Shown here piece by piece: positions 48,737-57,212 of a DNA stretch of 64,000 bases (position 1 is its first letter; the number at the start of each line of letters is the position of its first letter). The stretch spans positions 248,001-312,000 of the forward strand of contig JBMNNB010000003.1 in the NCBI GenBank assembly GCA_050953725.1. Reading direction: 5' to 3'. The stretch comes from DTU053 sp012520115 (GTDB lineage: Bacteria; Bacillota; Clostridia; Oscillospirales; Acutalibacteraceae). The translations under genes were made by a program, and so were the position numbers. Under the pieces are notes generated by a model that made no database searches, was not told the origin of the DNA, and saw nothing but the letters and a program-made list of their open reading frames with translations.

Positions 48737-50460
48737 AGGATACCTTCTTCAGGCTGTACGGCTATATGAAAAAGAGCGCTCCCCTGCTTGTCTTATCAGT
48801 GCTTTGTGCTTTGATTGTGTCAGTCTGCACCTTGCTTTCGCCCGTGGTTCTTGGCAAGGCCATGGACAGCATGACGGGGGCGGGGCTTGTGGACTTTGAC
48901 GCTGCTATAAAGTATATTGCGGTTCTTGCGGCGCTGTATCTTATGACAAGCCTTTTCGGCTGGCTTTTGAACAGGGCCACAAATAAAATCGCCTATACCA
49001 CCGTGGGGCATATAAGGGAGAGTATGTTCAACAGGCTTATACTGCTGCCCTCCGCCTTTTATGACAGGGCTTCATACGGCGATACGGCAAGCCGCTTTGT
49101 AAACGATGCGGATTCGGTGTCCGACGGACTACTGAATGGGCTTATGGCGCTGATTCAGGGCGTGATTACCATAATCGGCTCCGCCGTTATAATGCTGATT
49201 CTGAATATCCCGATGGCGGCAACGGTCATACTTTCCGCTCCCGCCGCCTTCTTTGTGGCAAGGTTCATTACCTTAAGGTCGCAGAAGCGCTTCGGCGAGC
49301 AGGCAGCAAGGCTCGGCGAGCTTAACGGCTATGCCGAGGAGATTATCGACGGCCACAGAATAATTAAGGCCTTCGGCAGGCAGGAGAAGGCGCTGAAAGA
49401 GTTCAGCGAAATAAACAGTCGGCTTTACAAGGCGGGATTGAAAGCGCAGATTATTTCCGCTCTGTCAAATCCGTCTACAAGAATAGTGAACAACCTCTCC
49501 TATGCGGTGACGGGCGTTGTCAGCGGCTATCTTGCAATAAGCGGGCGCATCACGGTGGGCACGGTTTCGAGCTTTCTTATCTTTGCCGTGATTTTCGCAA
49601 AGCCCTTTAACGAGATAACCGGCGTGCTGACGCAGATTCAGTCCGCCTTTGCGTCTGCACAGAGGATATTCAGGCTGCTTGACGAAAAGCCCGAAGTGTC
49701 GGACGAGGACGCCCCGGAGCATATAGAGGAGTGCAGGGGCGAGGTGATATTTGAAAATGTATCCTTCTCTTATAACCCCGATAAGCCCCTTATAGAGAAT
49801 CTAAATCTGCATATAAAACCCGGCAGCAAGGTTGCCATAGTAGGCCCGACGGGAGCGGGCAAGACGACTTTAGTTAACCTGCTTATGCGGTTTTATGACG
49901 TAAATTCCGGCTCGATTTCGATTGACGGCATCGACATAAGAAATCTAAAAAGACAGAACCTTCGTGAGCAGTTCGGCATGGTGCTTCAGGACACCTGGCT
50001 TTTCGGCGGCACAGTCAGGCAGAACATAGCCTACGGCAAGCATGACGCTACCGACGAGGAAATAATAGAGGCTGCAAAGAATGCGGGGGCGGACAGCTTT
50101 ATAAGAAGGCTGCCTAAGGGCTATGATACCCGTATCAGGGCAGGCGGCGAGAATCTGTCGGCGGGACAGAAGCAGCTGTTGACCATTGCGAGAATAATGC
50201 TTGTTAATCCGCCCATGCTGATTCTTGATGAGGCCACAAGCAATATCGACACCCACACGGAGCAGAAGATTCAAAGGGCCTTTGATAAGCTCACCGAAGG
50301 CAGAACGGGCTTTATTATAGCCCACAGGCTTTCCACTATAATAAATGCGGACATAATACTCGTAATGGACAACGGGCGCATTGTGGAGCAGGGCGACCAT
50401 GAGTCCTTAATGTCTCAAAACGGGCTTTACGCCGCTCTCTATAACAGTCAGTTCAGTTGA
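48733..50460 (+). CDS. ABC exporter half-transporter, catalytic subunit
   Basis: A 575-residue partner of the preceding gene. Six membrane helices are followed by Walker A AIVGPTGAGKTT (about 360-371), signature LSAGQKQLLT, catalytic Glu in MLILDEATSNID, and His in FIIAHRLSTI, so its own ATP site is complete. The signature has Ala instead of Gly at the third position. Heterodimeric exporters of this type carry drugs, peptides or lipids; the cargo is not shown. It begins with an ATG overlapping the previous stop (ATGA). Confidence 0.94.
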   Translation: MKDTFFRLYGYMKKSAPLLVLSVLCALIVSVCTLLSPVVLGKAMDSMTGAGLVDFDAAIKYIAVLAALYLMTSLFGWLLNRATNKIAYTTVGHIRESMFNRLILLPSAFYDRASYGDTASRFVNDADSVSDGLLNGLMALIQGVITIIGSAVIMLILNIPMAATVILSAPAAFFVARFITLRSQKRFGEQAARLGELNGYAEEIIDGHRIIKAFGRQEKALKEFSEINSRLYKAGLKAQIISALSNPSTRIVNNLSYAVTGVVSGYLAISGRITVGTVSSFLIFAVIFAKPFNEITGVLTQIQSAFASAQRIFRLLDEKPEVSDEDAPEHIEECRGEVIFENVSFSYNPDKPLIENLNLHIKPGSKVAIVGPTGAGKTTLVNLLMRFYDVNSGSISIDGIDIRNLKRQNLREQFGMVLQDTWLFGGTVRQNIAYGKHDATDEEIIEAAKNAGADSFIRRLPKGYDTRIRAGGENLSAGQKQLLTIARIMLVNPPMLILDEATSNIDTHTEQKIQRAFDKLTEGRTGFIIAHRLSTIINADIILVMDNGRIVEQGDHESLMSQNGLYAALYNSQFS

Positions 50461-50671
50461 GCTGTTTGAGTAAAAGCTATATGCTTTTATGCTTTTTTCA
50501 ATATAACTTGTACTAAACGCCGAATACTTATATAATGCTCATTTTCTATTGACTTTTGCCTTGGTTTGAGTTTAATATTTATAGTTGAAATTGATTAATC
50601 GCTTAATTTTCCGCAAAGAAAACATAATCTTTGCTTGGCTTTGGCTTTAACATAATTCTGGAGGAAAAACG

Positions 50672-51661
50672 ATGAAAACCATTGCAGTGTTGACAAGCGG
50701 CGGCGATGCGCCGGGTATGAATGCGGCTATCCGTTCGGTAGTACGTACAGCGTGTGAAAACAATATGCGTGTTCTCGGCATTCGCAGAGGATTTAACGGT
50801 CTTATGGCAGGCGATATGTACGAGATGAACATAAGAAGCGTTTCGGATATAATCCACCGTGGCGGTACGATTTTATATTCCGCAAGAAGCGCAAGATTCA
50901 ACTCAGAGGAGGGTCTTAAGGACGCTATCGACGTCTGCAAGGCCAACTCCATAGAGGGCATAGTTGTTATCGGCGGCGACGGCTCCTTCAGAGGCGCCCG
51001 TGACCTTTCATTAAGAGGCATTCCCTGCGTGGGCGTTCCCGGCACAATTGACAACGATATTGCCTGCTCCGACTATACAATCGGCTATGACACTGCTCTT
51101 AATACAATCATGGACATGGTTGACAGAATCAGGGACACCACAGAGTCCCATGACCGCTGCTCCGTTATAGAGGTAATGGGACGCCGTGCAGGCTATCTTG
51201 CTCTTAACAGCGGTATCGCAGTCGGTGCTACGACCATTCTTATCCCTGAGGTTGAGTTCAACGTAGAGCGTGACGTTATCGAGCGTATGCGCCGCACCCA
51301 GAAGACCGGCAAAAAGCACTTCATTATAATGGTTGCCGAGGGCGTTGCGGAGGCTATGAACTCTCAGGGCATCTGCGGCGTAAACGAGCTTGCAAAGCTT
51401 ATAGAAGCAAGGACAGGGGTAGAGACAAGGGCTACCGTTTTAGGCCATGTTCAGAGGGGCGGCTCACCCTCAGTTAAGGACAGGGTCGCAGCAAGCCAGA
51501 TGGGCTATGCGGCAACTCTCCTGCTTAAAGAGGGCAAGGGCAACAGGGTCATCGCAATGCGTAAAGAGGAAATAGTTGACTATGATATCTACGAGGCCCT
51601 CAATATGCAAAAGAGCGTTGACTTAGGACTCTTAAAGACAGCTCTTGAGATTTCTATCTAA
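50672..51661 (+). CDS. pfkA: ATP-dependent 6-phosphofructokinase
   Basis: A 329-residue PFK-A, slightly longer than the usual 319. Residues: LTSGGDAPGMNAAIR (about 7-21), the ATP-type loop GGDGS (101-105, Gly not Asp, so ATP rather than pyrophosphate), catalytic Asp127 in PGTIDNDI, MGRRAGYLALNSG and HVQRGGSPS. It phosphorylates fructose 6-phosphate in glycolysis. GGAGG precedes the ATG. It is a single gene; the next gene has its own promoter. Confidence 0.96.
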   Translation: MKTIAVLTSGGDAPGMNAAIRSVVRTACENNMRVLGIRRGFNGLMAGDMYEMNIRSVSDIIHRGGTILYSARSARFNSEEGLKDAIDVCKANSIEGIVVIGGDGSFRGARDLSLRGIPCVGVPGTIDNDIACSDYTIGYDTALNTIMDMVDRIRDTTESHDRCSVIEVMGRRAGYLALNSGIAVGATTILIPEVEFNVERDVIERMRRTQKTGKKHFIIMVAEGVAEAMNSQGICGVNELAKLIEARTGVETRATVLGHVQRGGSPSVKDRVAASQMGYAATLLLKEGKGNRVIAMRKEEIVDYDIYEALNMQKSVDLGLLKTALEISI

Positions 51662-51671
51662 ACGTCTTGCC

Positions 51672-51699
51672 TTGACTTATTTCGGCAATACTGTATAAT
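51672..51699 (+). promoter_or_regulatory. Sigma-A promoter of the metK riboswitch unit
   Basis: TTGACT and TATAAT with 16-base spacing, 22 bases before the SAM-I aptamer begins. Confidence 0.75.
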
Positions 51700-51720
51700 A
51701 TAAGTGTAAAACAGAATATG

Positions 51721-51822
51721 TCTTATCAAGAGTGGTGGAGGGAAAGGCCCTGTGAAACCCGGCAACCTGTAATATTACAAGGTGCCAAATCCTGCGGACA
51801 AATTCCGTGCAGATGAGATTTA
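51721..51822 (+). promoter_or_regulatory. SAM-I riboswitch (S box)
   Basis: The conserved order of S-box segments is visible: TCTTATCAAGAG, GGTGGAGGGA, GGCCCTGTGAAACCCGGCAACC, AAGGTGCCAAATCCTGCGG and AGATGAGA. It binds S-adenosylmethionine and turns metK off when SAM is high. Confidence 0.97.
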
Positions 51823-51828
51823 GTCTTC

Positions 51829-51860
51829 CCGGCATTTGTTATGCCGGGTATTTGTTTATA
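51829..51860 (+). terminator. SAM-I riboswitch terminator
   Basis: CCCGGCAT and ATGCCGGG flank a 5-base loop, followed by TATTTGTTTAT, 39 bases before metK. Confidence 0.8.
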
Positions 51861-51898
51861 ATATATATTGAAAACCAAAAACCGAAAGGAAACCTGAA

Positions 51899-53083
51899 AT
51901 GAGAAAGCATACTTTTACATCAGAATCCGTAACGGAGGGACATCCCGATAAGGTCTGCGACCAGATTTCGGACGCAGTGCTTGATGCAATTCTTGCACAG
52001 GACCCGACGGGCAGAGTCGCCTGTGAGACGGTTACCAATACAGGACTTGTGCTCGTCACCGGCGAAATTACGACCAAAAGCTATGTGGATATTCCCGCAA
52101 TAGCCCGTTCCGTGCTGTCCGATATCGGCTACAACAGGTCTGAATACGGCATTGACGGCGCTCATGCGGCTGTTATCACCGCTATTGAGGAGCAGTCACC
52201 GGACATAGCCCTCGGAGTTGACAAGGCCTATGAGGCAAAGGGCGGAATAATGACGGACACGGAAATTGAGCTGCTGGGCGCAGGAGACCAGGGCATGATG
52301 TTCGGCTTTGCCTGCGATGAGACCCCGGAGCTTATGCCCCTGCCCATCTCCCTTTCACATAAGCTCGCAAAGAGGCTCGCCGAGGTAAGAAAGACCGGGC
52401 TTGTCCCCTATCTCAGACCCGACGGCAAGACTCAGGTCACAATCGAATATGAAAACGACCGCCCCGTAAGGGTCGACACCATAGTCATATCCACACAGCA
52501 CGACCCGGATGTGGAGAATGAGCAAATCAGGGAGGACATGCTCAAGTATGTGGTTGAGGCGGCAGTTCCGCCGTATCTCCTTGACTCAGATACCAAGTAT
52601 TATATAAACCCGACAGGCCGCTTTGTTCTGGGCGGTCCGGCAGTTGACTCGGGACTTACGGGCAGAAAGATAATAGTCGACACCTACGGCGGCTATGCAC
52701 GTCACGGCGGCGGCGCATTCTCCGGCAAGGACCCGACAAAGGTTGACCGCTCCGCAGCCTATGCCGCAAGGTATATCGCTAAGAATATTGTTGCGGCGGG
52801 TCTTGCAAAAAAGTGCGAGGTTGAAATAGCCTATGCAATCGGTGTCGCTTACCCTATTTCCGTTTATGTTGACACCTTCGGCACGGGCGCTGAGGACGAG
52901 CAGAGAATCGAACGCGCGGTTATCGAGAGCATCGACCTTCGCCCCGGCGCAATTATCAGGGATTTTGATTTAAGAAGACCGATATACAGAAATCTCGCCG
53001 CCTACGGTCATATGGGCCGTGAGGAATTAGGCCTTAAATTTGAGGAAAGAGATTTAGCCGCAAAAATATTAAGCCGCTTATAA
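51899..53083 (+). CDS. metK: S-adenosylmethionine synthetase
   Basis: A 394-residue enzyme of normal length that makes S-adenosylmethionine from methionine and ATP. Marks are FTSESVTEGHPDKVCDQISDAVLDAIL (residues 4-30), GAGDQGMMFGFA (about 126-137), the P-loop-like GGAFSGKDPTKVDRSAAYAARY (about 273-294). The SAM-I riboswitch controls it. AAAGGAAA lies before the ATG. Confidence 0.97.
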   Translation: MRKHTFTSESVTEGHPDKVCDQISDAVLDAILAQDPTGRVACETVTNTGLVLVTGEITTKSYVDIPAIARSVLSDIGYNRSEYGIDGAHAAVITAIEEQSPDIALGVDKAYEAKGGIMTDTEIELLGAGDQGMMFGFACDETPELMPLPISLSHKLAKRLAEVRKTGLVPYLRPDGKTQVTIEYENDRPVRVDTIVISTQHDPDVENEQIREDMLKYVVEAAVPPYLLDSDTKYYINPTGRFVLGGPAVDSGLTGRKIIVDTYGGYARHGGGAFSGKDPTKVDRSAAYAARYIAKNIVAAGLAKKCEVEIAYAIGVAYPISVYVDTFGTGAEDEQRIERAVIESIDLRPGAIIRDFDLRRPIYRNLAAYGHMGREELGLKFEERDLAAKILSRL

Positions 53084-53102
53084 TAAGTCCCTTGCAAAGA
53101 GA

Positions 53103-53135
53103 AGCCCCGACGAGTTAAGTCGGGGTTATTTGTTT
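53103..53135 (+). terminator. Intrinsic terminator of metK
   Basis: AGCCCCGAC and GTCGGGGTT flank a 7-base loop, followed by ATTTGTTT. Confidence 0.85.
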
Positions 53136-53245
53136 ACCTTTTTGTATAATCGAGTTAATAATTGTCTGATATGATTGCTATAAGGGGCAATGGATACGAA
53201 ATAAGTAATTACACTGCGACAAATAATAAAAAAGGAGAGGAATTA

Positions 53246-53368
53246 ATGATGAAAAAGGTCGTAATTACTTTTCTTGCCGTACACACGCTCGCAGTAGCGG
53301 TACCCTTTACTCTGTTTATCCACAAAGCGAAAAAGAGTACTAAGGAAGCATACACGCCCGATTATTAA
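53246..53368 (+). CDS. Small single-span membrane protein
   Basis: A 40-residue frame from the ATG at 53246 with AAAAAGGAGAGG upstream. It has one hydrophobic segment (about residues 4-25) followed by a basic/hydrophilic tail. I do not recognise it. The good ribosome site supports translation; an open frame further upstream (53162) has none. It stands alone between metK and ferritin. Confidence 0.55.
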   Translation: MMKKVVITFLAVHTLAVAVPFTLFIHKAKKSTKEAYTPDY

Positions 53369-53507
53369 ACCGTTCCCATAAACCTTCGAGCCCCTTTGTT
53401 TAATGCACGATGTTTGATACTTAGTCACATACGGTTTTGCCTTTGCTTGAAAAGAATGGCAATTCTGTGTATACTAAGGCTTGAAAACATAAAAAGGAGA
53501 TGTGCAT

Positions 53508-54023
53508 ATGATAAATAAAAAAGTTGCCGAGCTTATGAATCTTCAGATTAATAAGGAGTTCTATTCAGCATATCTTTATCTCGACATGGCTAACTTCTAC
53601 GCCGACAGGAATCTGAACGGCTTTGCCAACTGGTTCAATGTTCAGGCTCAGGAGGAAAGAGACCATGCAATGCTCTTTGTAAAGTTCCTGCAGAACAACA
53701 ACATAAGGCCCGAGCTTGAGGCTATTGCAAAGCCCGACAAGGCTTTCAATGAGCTTATTGACCCCCTTGAGGCCTCATTACAGCATGAAATCTATGTAAC
53801 CGAGAGCATTCACAATATTTATGATGAAGCCTTAAAGGCTAAGGATTTCCGCTCGACCCAGTTCCTTGACTGGTTCGTAAAGGAGCAGGGCGAAGAGGAG
53901 AACAATGCGGACGAGCTTATCCAGAAGTATAAGATTTTCGGCAGTGACGGCAAGGGTCTTTACCTGCTCGATTCGGAGCTTGGCACAAGAGTTTATGCTC
54001 CTCCCACGCTGGTTCTTGATTAA
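53508..54023 (+). CDS. Ferritin
   Basis: A 171-residue non-heme ferritin from the ATG at 53508, with AAGGAG 8 bases upstream (GTG at 53502 would be too close). The ferroxidase residues are seen in NKEFYSAYLYLDMA (Glu about 15) and VQAQEERDHAM (Glu/His about 48-51), and a later EEENNADELI. It stores iron and protects the anaerobe from iron-driven oxidative damage. A terminator follows. Confidence 0.95.
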   Translation: MINKKVAELMNLQINKEFYSAYLYLDMANFYADRNLNGFANWFNVQAQEERDHAMLFVKFLQNNNIRPELEAIAKPDKAFNELIDPLEASLQHEIYVTESIHNIYDEALKAKDFRSTQFLDWFVKEQGEEENNADELIQKYKIFGSDGKGLYLLDSELGTRVYAPPTLVLD

Positions 54024-54044
54024 TATTTTGCTTTGCATAAAAGC

Positions 54045-54080
54045 GAAGTCAGGGTCCGTTGACCCTGACTTCTTGTTTTA
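54045..54080 (+). terminator. Intrinsic terminator of ferritin
   Basis: AAGTCAGGGTC and GACCCTGACTT form an 11-bp stem with loop CGTT, followed by CTTGTTTTATTT. Confidence 0.85.
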
Positions 54081-54129
54081 TTTCCGTTGGCTTCATGAGG
54101 TGAGCTTACAGGGTGATTAAATCGACCGC

Positions 54130-54978
54130 TTATCTCGGCTTGCATCCGCAGTGGGGCTTTTTGTCCTCGTCGCTTTCACCGGCAACATCTCCGTCACAGG
54201 GCGGGAAGAACTCGTCTATCGGGAATTTTATGCGGCGGAACGCATCGCAGGCGTCTTCGCTGACAAGGGTGCAGTCTTTGGTAGGTATGCAGAAGTCATA
54301 TGCGGGAATAAGAATCTGGACATCTCTCTCAAGCTGTACGATTGAGAACAGACCGATTGTGACTCTGACTGCTCTTTCGGTGCTGGGGCTTACAAACTGG
54401 CCGGCGAAGCACTTCTTTATGCAGCCGGGGATTCCGTTTGTAACGTCGCTGATGTTGTTGCAGCAGTCGCAGGGACGGCAAAGTCTTGCGTCGAGGGCAA
54501 CGGGCTCGGCAACCTGAACGACAACTCTCGGATTGGTCTCCGTCTTCGGGAGCTGATCGTCGAACTCTTTCTTCTCGTACTCGGAAGAGAATACCTTTAC
54601 GCTGCCTTCGCTGCCGAACAGGATGATCTTCTTGCTGTAAACAGCAAGGCCGTGGATGGTGGTGGGCGGTGCGACAGGCGTGGTGAAGACATCAAGAGTT
54701 ACCTTGAAGAAGAAGGTCAGGTCAATCGAATAATAGCCGCTGTTGAAGGGAACCTTCTCAATATCCGTAAAGACATTGAGAACATCCACATCACGAACTC
54801 TTACGCTGGTGGCATAGTCAACTACATCCTGAGCACAATCAGTTAAGTAAACCCTAAGATCTGCCAGACAATCCTTATCTGCACATGAATCATATACCTT
54901 GCTGGTGTTGATACATACAGCATCTTTAATACACCTTGAGCTTACATCAGGGTTTGCGCTGCATTTTAAATCAGACAT
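54130..54978 (-). CDS. Cys-rich protein of unknown function, likely spore coat
   Basis: A 282-residue protein I cannot assign to a named family. It has 18 cysteines, in clusters near the N-terminus (KC, RC, VC, SC, DC, DC), in the middle (LC-RP-C-D-CC, then GC and KC), and at the C-terminus (PPC, HCGC). No signal peptide or membrane segment. The middle part is a beta-rich region (GYYSIDLTFFFKVTLDVF, KIILFGSEGSVKVF, VRVTIGLFSIVQL). Clostridial coat and exosporium proteins are often Cys-rich and cytoplasmic, and its promoter fits sigma-K exactly, so I infer a mother-cell coat protein. AGGAGG precedes the ATG. Confidence 0.8.
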   Translation of the reverse strand: MSDLKCSANPDVSSRCIKDAVCINTSKVYDSCADKDCLADLRVYLTDCAQDVVDYATSVRVRDVDVLNVFTDIEKVPFNSGYYSIDLTFFFKVTLDVFTTPVAPPTTIHGLAVYSKKIILFGSEGSVKVFSSEYEKKEFDDQLPKTETNPRVVVQVAEPVALDARLCRPCDCCNNISDVTNGIPGCIKKCFAGQFVSPSTERAVRVTIGLFSIVQLERDVQILIPAYDFCIPTKDCTLVSEDACDAFRRIKFPIDEFFPPCDGDVAGESDEDKKPHCGCKPR

Positions 54979-55025
54979 ACAGTTTCCTCCTATAAAAATG
55001 ATTGAAATTTCGTAAACTTCAATAT

Positions 55026-55052
55026 TAGTTTATGAGGAGGGTGAATTTTGGT
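55026..55052 (-). promoter_or_regulatory. Sigma-K-type promoter of the Cys-rich gene
   Basis: On the minus strand AC (55052-55051), exactly 16 bases, then CATAAACTA (55034-55026) fits the sigma-K pattern AC-N16/17-CATANNNTA at every fixed position. It lies 48 bases before the start codon. Confidence 0.6.
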
Positions 55053-55195
55053 TACTGAAAATTAGCGCTTTGCTTTGGAACTCAAAATATTAGTATAAAA
55101 ATTATTCACTTAGTCTTTTTTTCTCTTTTTATCCCGTATCAAAAGAAGCGCAGGCAAAATTGACTTCTGATTTTTACGGTGCTACAATAAATAAG

Positions 55196-55233
55196 AAAAA
55201 CAGAAGAACCGCAGCACAAACTGCAGTCTTCTG
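55196..55233 (-). terminator. Intrinsic terminator of the small membrane-protein gene
   Basis: CAGAAGA-CCGCAG and CTGCAG-TCTTCTG form a long stem; the minus strand continues with TTTTTCTTATTT. Confidence 0.75.
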
Positions 55234-55281
55234 TCTTTCGGATGGTAATGTAAATATTTAAAAGGAGTAGTCGGAAAAAGC

Positions 55282-55572
55282 TTAGTCTTTCTTTTTGTCT
55301 TCGGCAAATTTAATGCCTGTGGCTAAGACGAAAATCTCTATGAAAAAGGCTGAAGAAAAGACCACGCTGAAGCAGTCCTGCCCCGTTTTCAGTAAATCCC
55401 TGATAAGCTGCATGGCAAAATAATAATCCACAAATCTTCCCGCAAGTATGTAGAGAACGGCGGCAAGAACGTAAATGGCCATAACCGGAATTAAGCCGTA
55501 TTTTATTATCTGCTTGGACAGCTTGTTAAAAGACAAAGAGACCTTCTTTATCTCGCCTAAGAGCTGTTTCAT
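55282..55572 (-). CDS. Small membrane protein of unknown function
   Basis: A 96-residue protein with two hydrophobic helices (about residues 28-48 and 66-87) and a charged C-terminus (AEDKKKD). I do not recognise a family. It has its own terminator and lies alone on the minus strand, so it is probably a real gene rather than a shadow. No function is assigned. Confidence 0.65.
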   Translation of the reverse strand: MKQLLGEIKKVSLSFNKLSKQIIKYGLIPVMAIYVLAAVLYILAGRFVDYYFAMQLIRDLLKTGQDCFSVVFSSAFFIEIFVLATGIKFAEDKKKD

Positions 55573-55662
55573 ATGTAATCACCTTATATGATTATACCGA
55601 TAATATAATAGTAATACAACGTTAAATATATGGAAAACGGTAACAGCTGAAAGGACTTATTT

Positions 55663-56460
55663 ATGTATAGGATAGGCGCATCATCCTCCTGCTTTTACCC
55701 TCAGCTTACAGAGGATTCCTTTTTGAAGCTGTGCAAAATGAATATCAGGACTGCGGAGGTTTTTTACAACTCCCCTTCCGAATTAAGTCCCGAATTTACC
55801 GCTATGTTAAAATCATATGCAGATGAATACTCGGTAGACGTCGTTGCCGTGCATCCTTTCATGTCCTTTGCGGAGTCCTTTTACCTGTTCAGCAATTACG
55901 AGCGGAGGTTTCACGACCTTATCCCCTTGTACCTTAAAATGTTCGAGGCTGCCGCCGCTCTGGGGGCTAAGTACTTCGTTTTCCACGGGGCAAAGCCCGT
56001 ACCCTCGGCTGTGGAGGAAGTCTATTTTGAACGTTTTGCGATTTTGTCCGAAAAGGCTTTGGAGTTCGGCGTATACTGCGCTCAGGAAAACGTTGTGCAT
56101 TACCGCTCTGAAAGCCCCGACTTTATGGCGAGAATGAAGCGGGCTGTGGGCGAAAACTTTAAAATGGTGCTGGACATCAAGCAGGCAAGGCGCACGGGGA
56201 TTGACCCCTTCGCCTTCTTTGACTCCGTGGGCGAGAGCATTGAGCATATTCATATTAGCGACTATAACGAAACACGGGACTGTATCACTCCCTTAAAGGG
56301 CTGCTTTGATTTTAAGGCGTTTTTTGAAGAAACAAAAAGACGGGGCTATAAAGGTGATTACATTATCGAGCTTTACAGGGACAGCTATGATAATGAAGCG
56401 GAGATAGAGCTGGCTCACAGAAGGCTATGCGAAATTATTGCAGAAACCGTCCTAAAATAA
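55663..56460 (+). CDS. Sugar phosphate isomerase/epimerase-like TIM-barrel protein
   Basis: A 265-residue protein of the xylose-isomerase-like TIM-barrel superfamily. Conserved metal-site regions are VVAVHPFMSF, KYFVFHGAKPV (about residues 105-115), CAQENVVHY (about 140-148), MVLDIKQARRTG and EHIHISDYNET (about 197-207), ending in GDYIIELYRD. Members isomerise or epimerise sugars or hydrolyse abasic DNA (endonuclease IV); the length and motifs favour a sugar enzyme. GAAAGG precedes the ATG. The next genes form a separate operon. Confidence 0.86.
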   Translation: MYRIGASSSCFYPQLTEDSFLKLCKMNIRTAEVFYNSPSELSPEFTAMLKSYADEYSVDVVAVHPFMSFAESFYLFSNYERRFHDLIPLYLKMFEAAAALGAKYFVFHGAKPVPSAVEEVYFERFAILSEKALEFGVYCAQENVVHYRSESPDFMARMKRAVGENFKMVLDIKQARRTGIDPFAFFDSVGESIEHIHISDYNETRDCITPLKGCFDFKAFFEETKRRGYKGDYIIELYRDSYDNEAEIELAHRRLCEIIAETVLK

Positions 56461-56540
56461 ATGTATACTGCCTTGTATAAATACCTCTTGCTTTATGGAT
56501 AATATTGTGGTATTATAATATAAATCAGTGGACTTGACTT

Positions 56541-56565
56541 TGAGTGGGGCGACCCGCTCTTTATT
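56541..56565 (+). promoter_or_regulatory. Hairpin in the rimP-operon leader
   Basis: GAGTGGG and CCCGCTC around GCGA followed by TTTATTT forms a terminator-like hairpin in the 5' leader, between a putative promoter (TTGCTT, 16 bases, TATTAT, ending near 56516) and rimP. Similar short hairpins are found before rimP in other Firmicutes, so it may attenuate the operon. Confidence 0.55.
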
Positions 56566-56701
56566 TAGGCTTATTTTAGAAATGTAAATTTTCGCCTTTT
56601 TTTATTCGCACTTTCCTGTTTCTGGCTGTGTAATTCTTATTTAAAACAGGCTTAGAAAGCAAACACTATTAAAACGATATTAGAATTTTCGGAGGATTAC
56701 C

Positions 56702-57181
56702 GTGGCTGAAAAATTAAAAGGTCAGGCAAGGATAGAGGCAATTAAAAATCTTGCCGCTCCCATAGCTGAATCTTTAGGACTTATGCTTTGGGATGTGCGA
56801 ATAGTAAACGAAGGCGGAAGACGAATCTTAAGAATCACCGTTGACAAGGACGGCGGAGTGGACATGGACGACTGCGTGAACATGCACCATGCCATCGACG
56901 CTCCCCTTGACGAGCTGGACCCGATTGAAGAGAGCTATAATCTTCAGATTTCTTCACCGGGGCTTGAGAGAGAGCTTATTCGCCCTGAGCATTTTATGAA
57001 GTTTTTAGGCTCGGATGTTAAAGTAAAGCTCAGAGCCGCCATTGACGGGGTGAAGGAGTTTTCGGGCGTATTAAAGGACTACAATGACGGTGTGGCGACT
57101 ATTGAAACCGGCGAAAAAGAGCTGCACCTTGAGAGCAAGGACTACGCATGGATTAAGCTTGACGATTTTCCCGATTTTTAA
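56702..57181 (+). CDS. rimP: Ribosome maturation factor RimP
   Basis: A 159-residue protein of normal length that helps mature the 30S subunit. Family marks are LGLMLWDVRIVNEGGRRILRITVDKDGGVDMDDCV (about residues 25-60), LQISSPGLERELIRPEHFMKF (about 82-102) and a C-terminal SH3-like barrel with YAWIKLDDF. The start is GTG with GGAGG upstream. It is the first gene of the rimP-nusA-infB operon. Confidence 0.96.
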   Translation: MAEKLKGQARIEAIKNLAAPIAESLGLMLWDVRIVNEGGRRILRITVDKDGGVDMDDCVNMHHAIDAPLDELDPIEESYNLQISSPGLERELIRPEHFMKFLGSDVKVKLRAAIDGVKEFSGVLKDYNDGVATIETGEKELHLESKDYAWIKLDDFPDF

Positions 57182-57212
57182 ACAATATACTGAAAGGATT
57201 GACCATTAAAAA

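Noticed and set aside
56461..56701. T-box or other riboswitch before rimP
   Set aside because: Only a short GC hairpin is present; no T-box core sequence or other aptamer was recognised.
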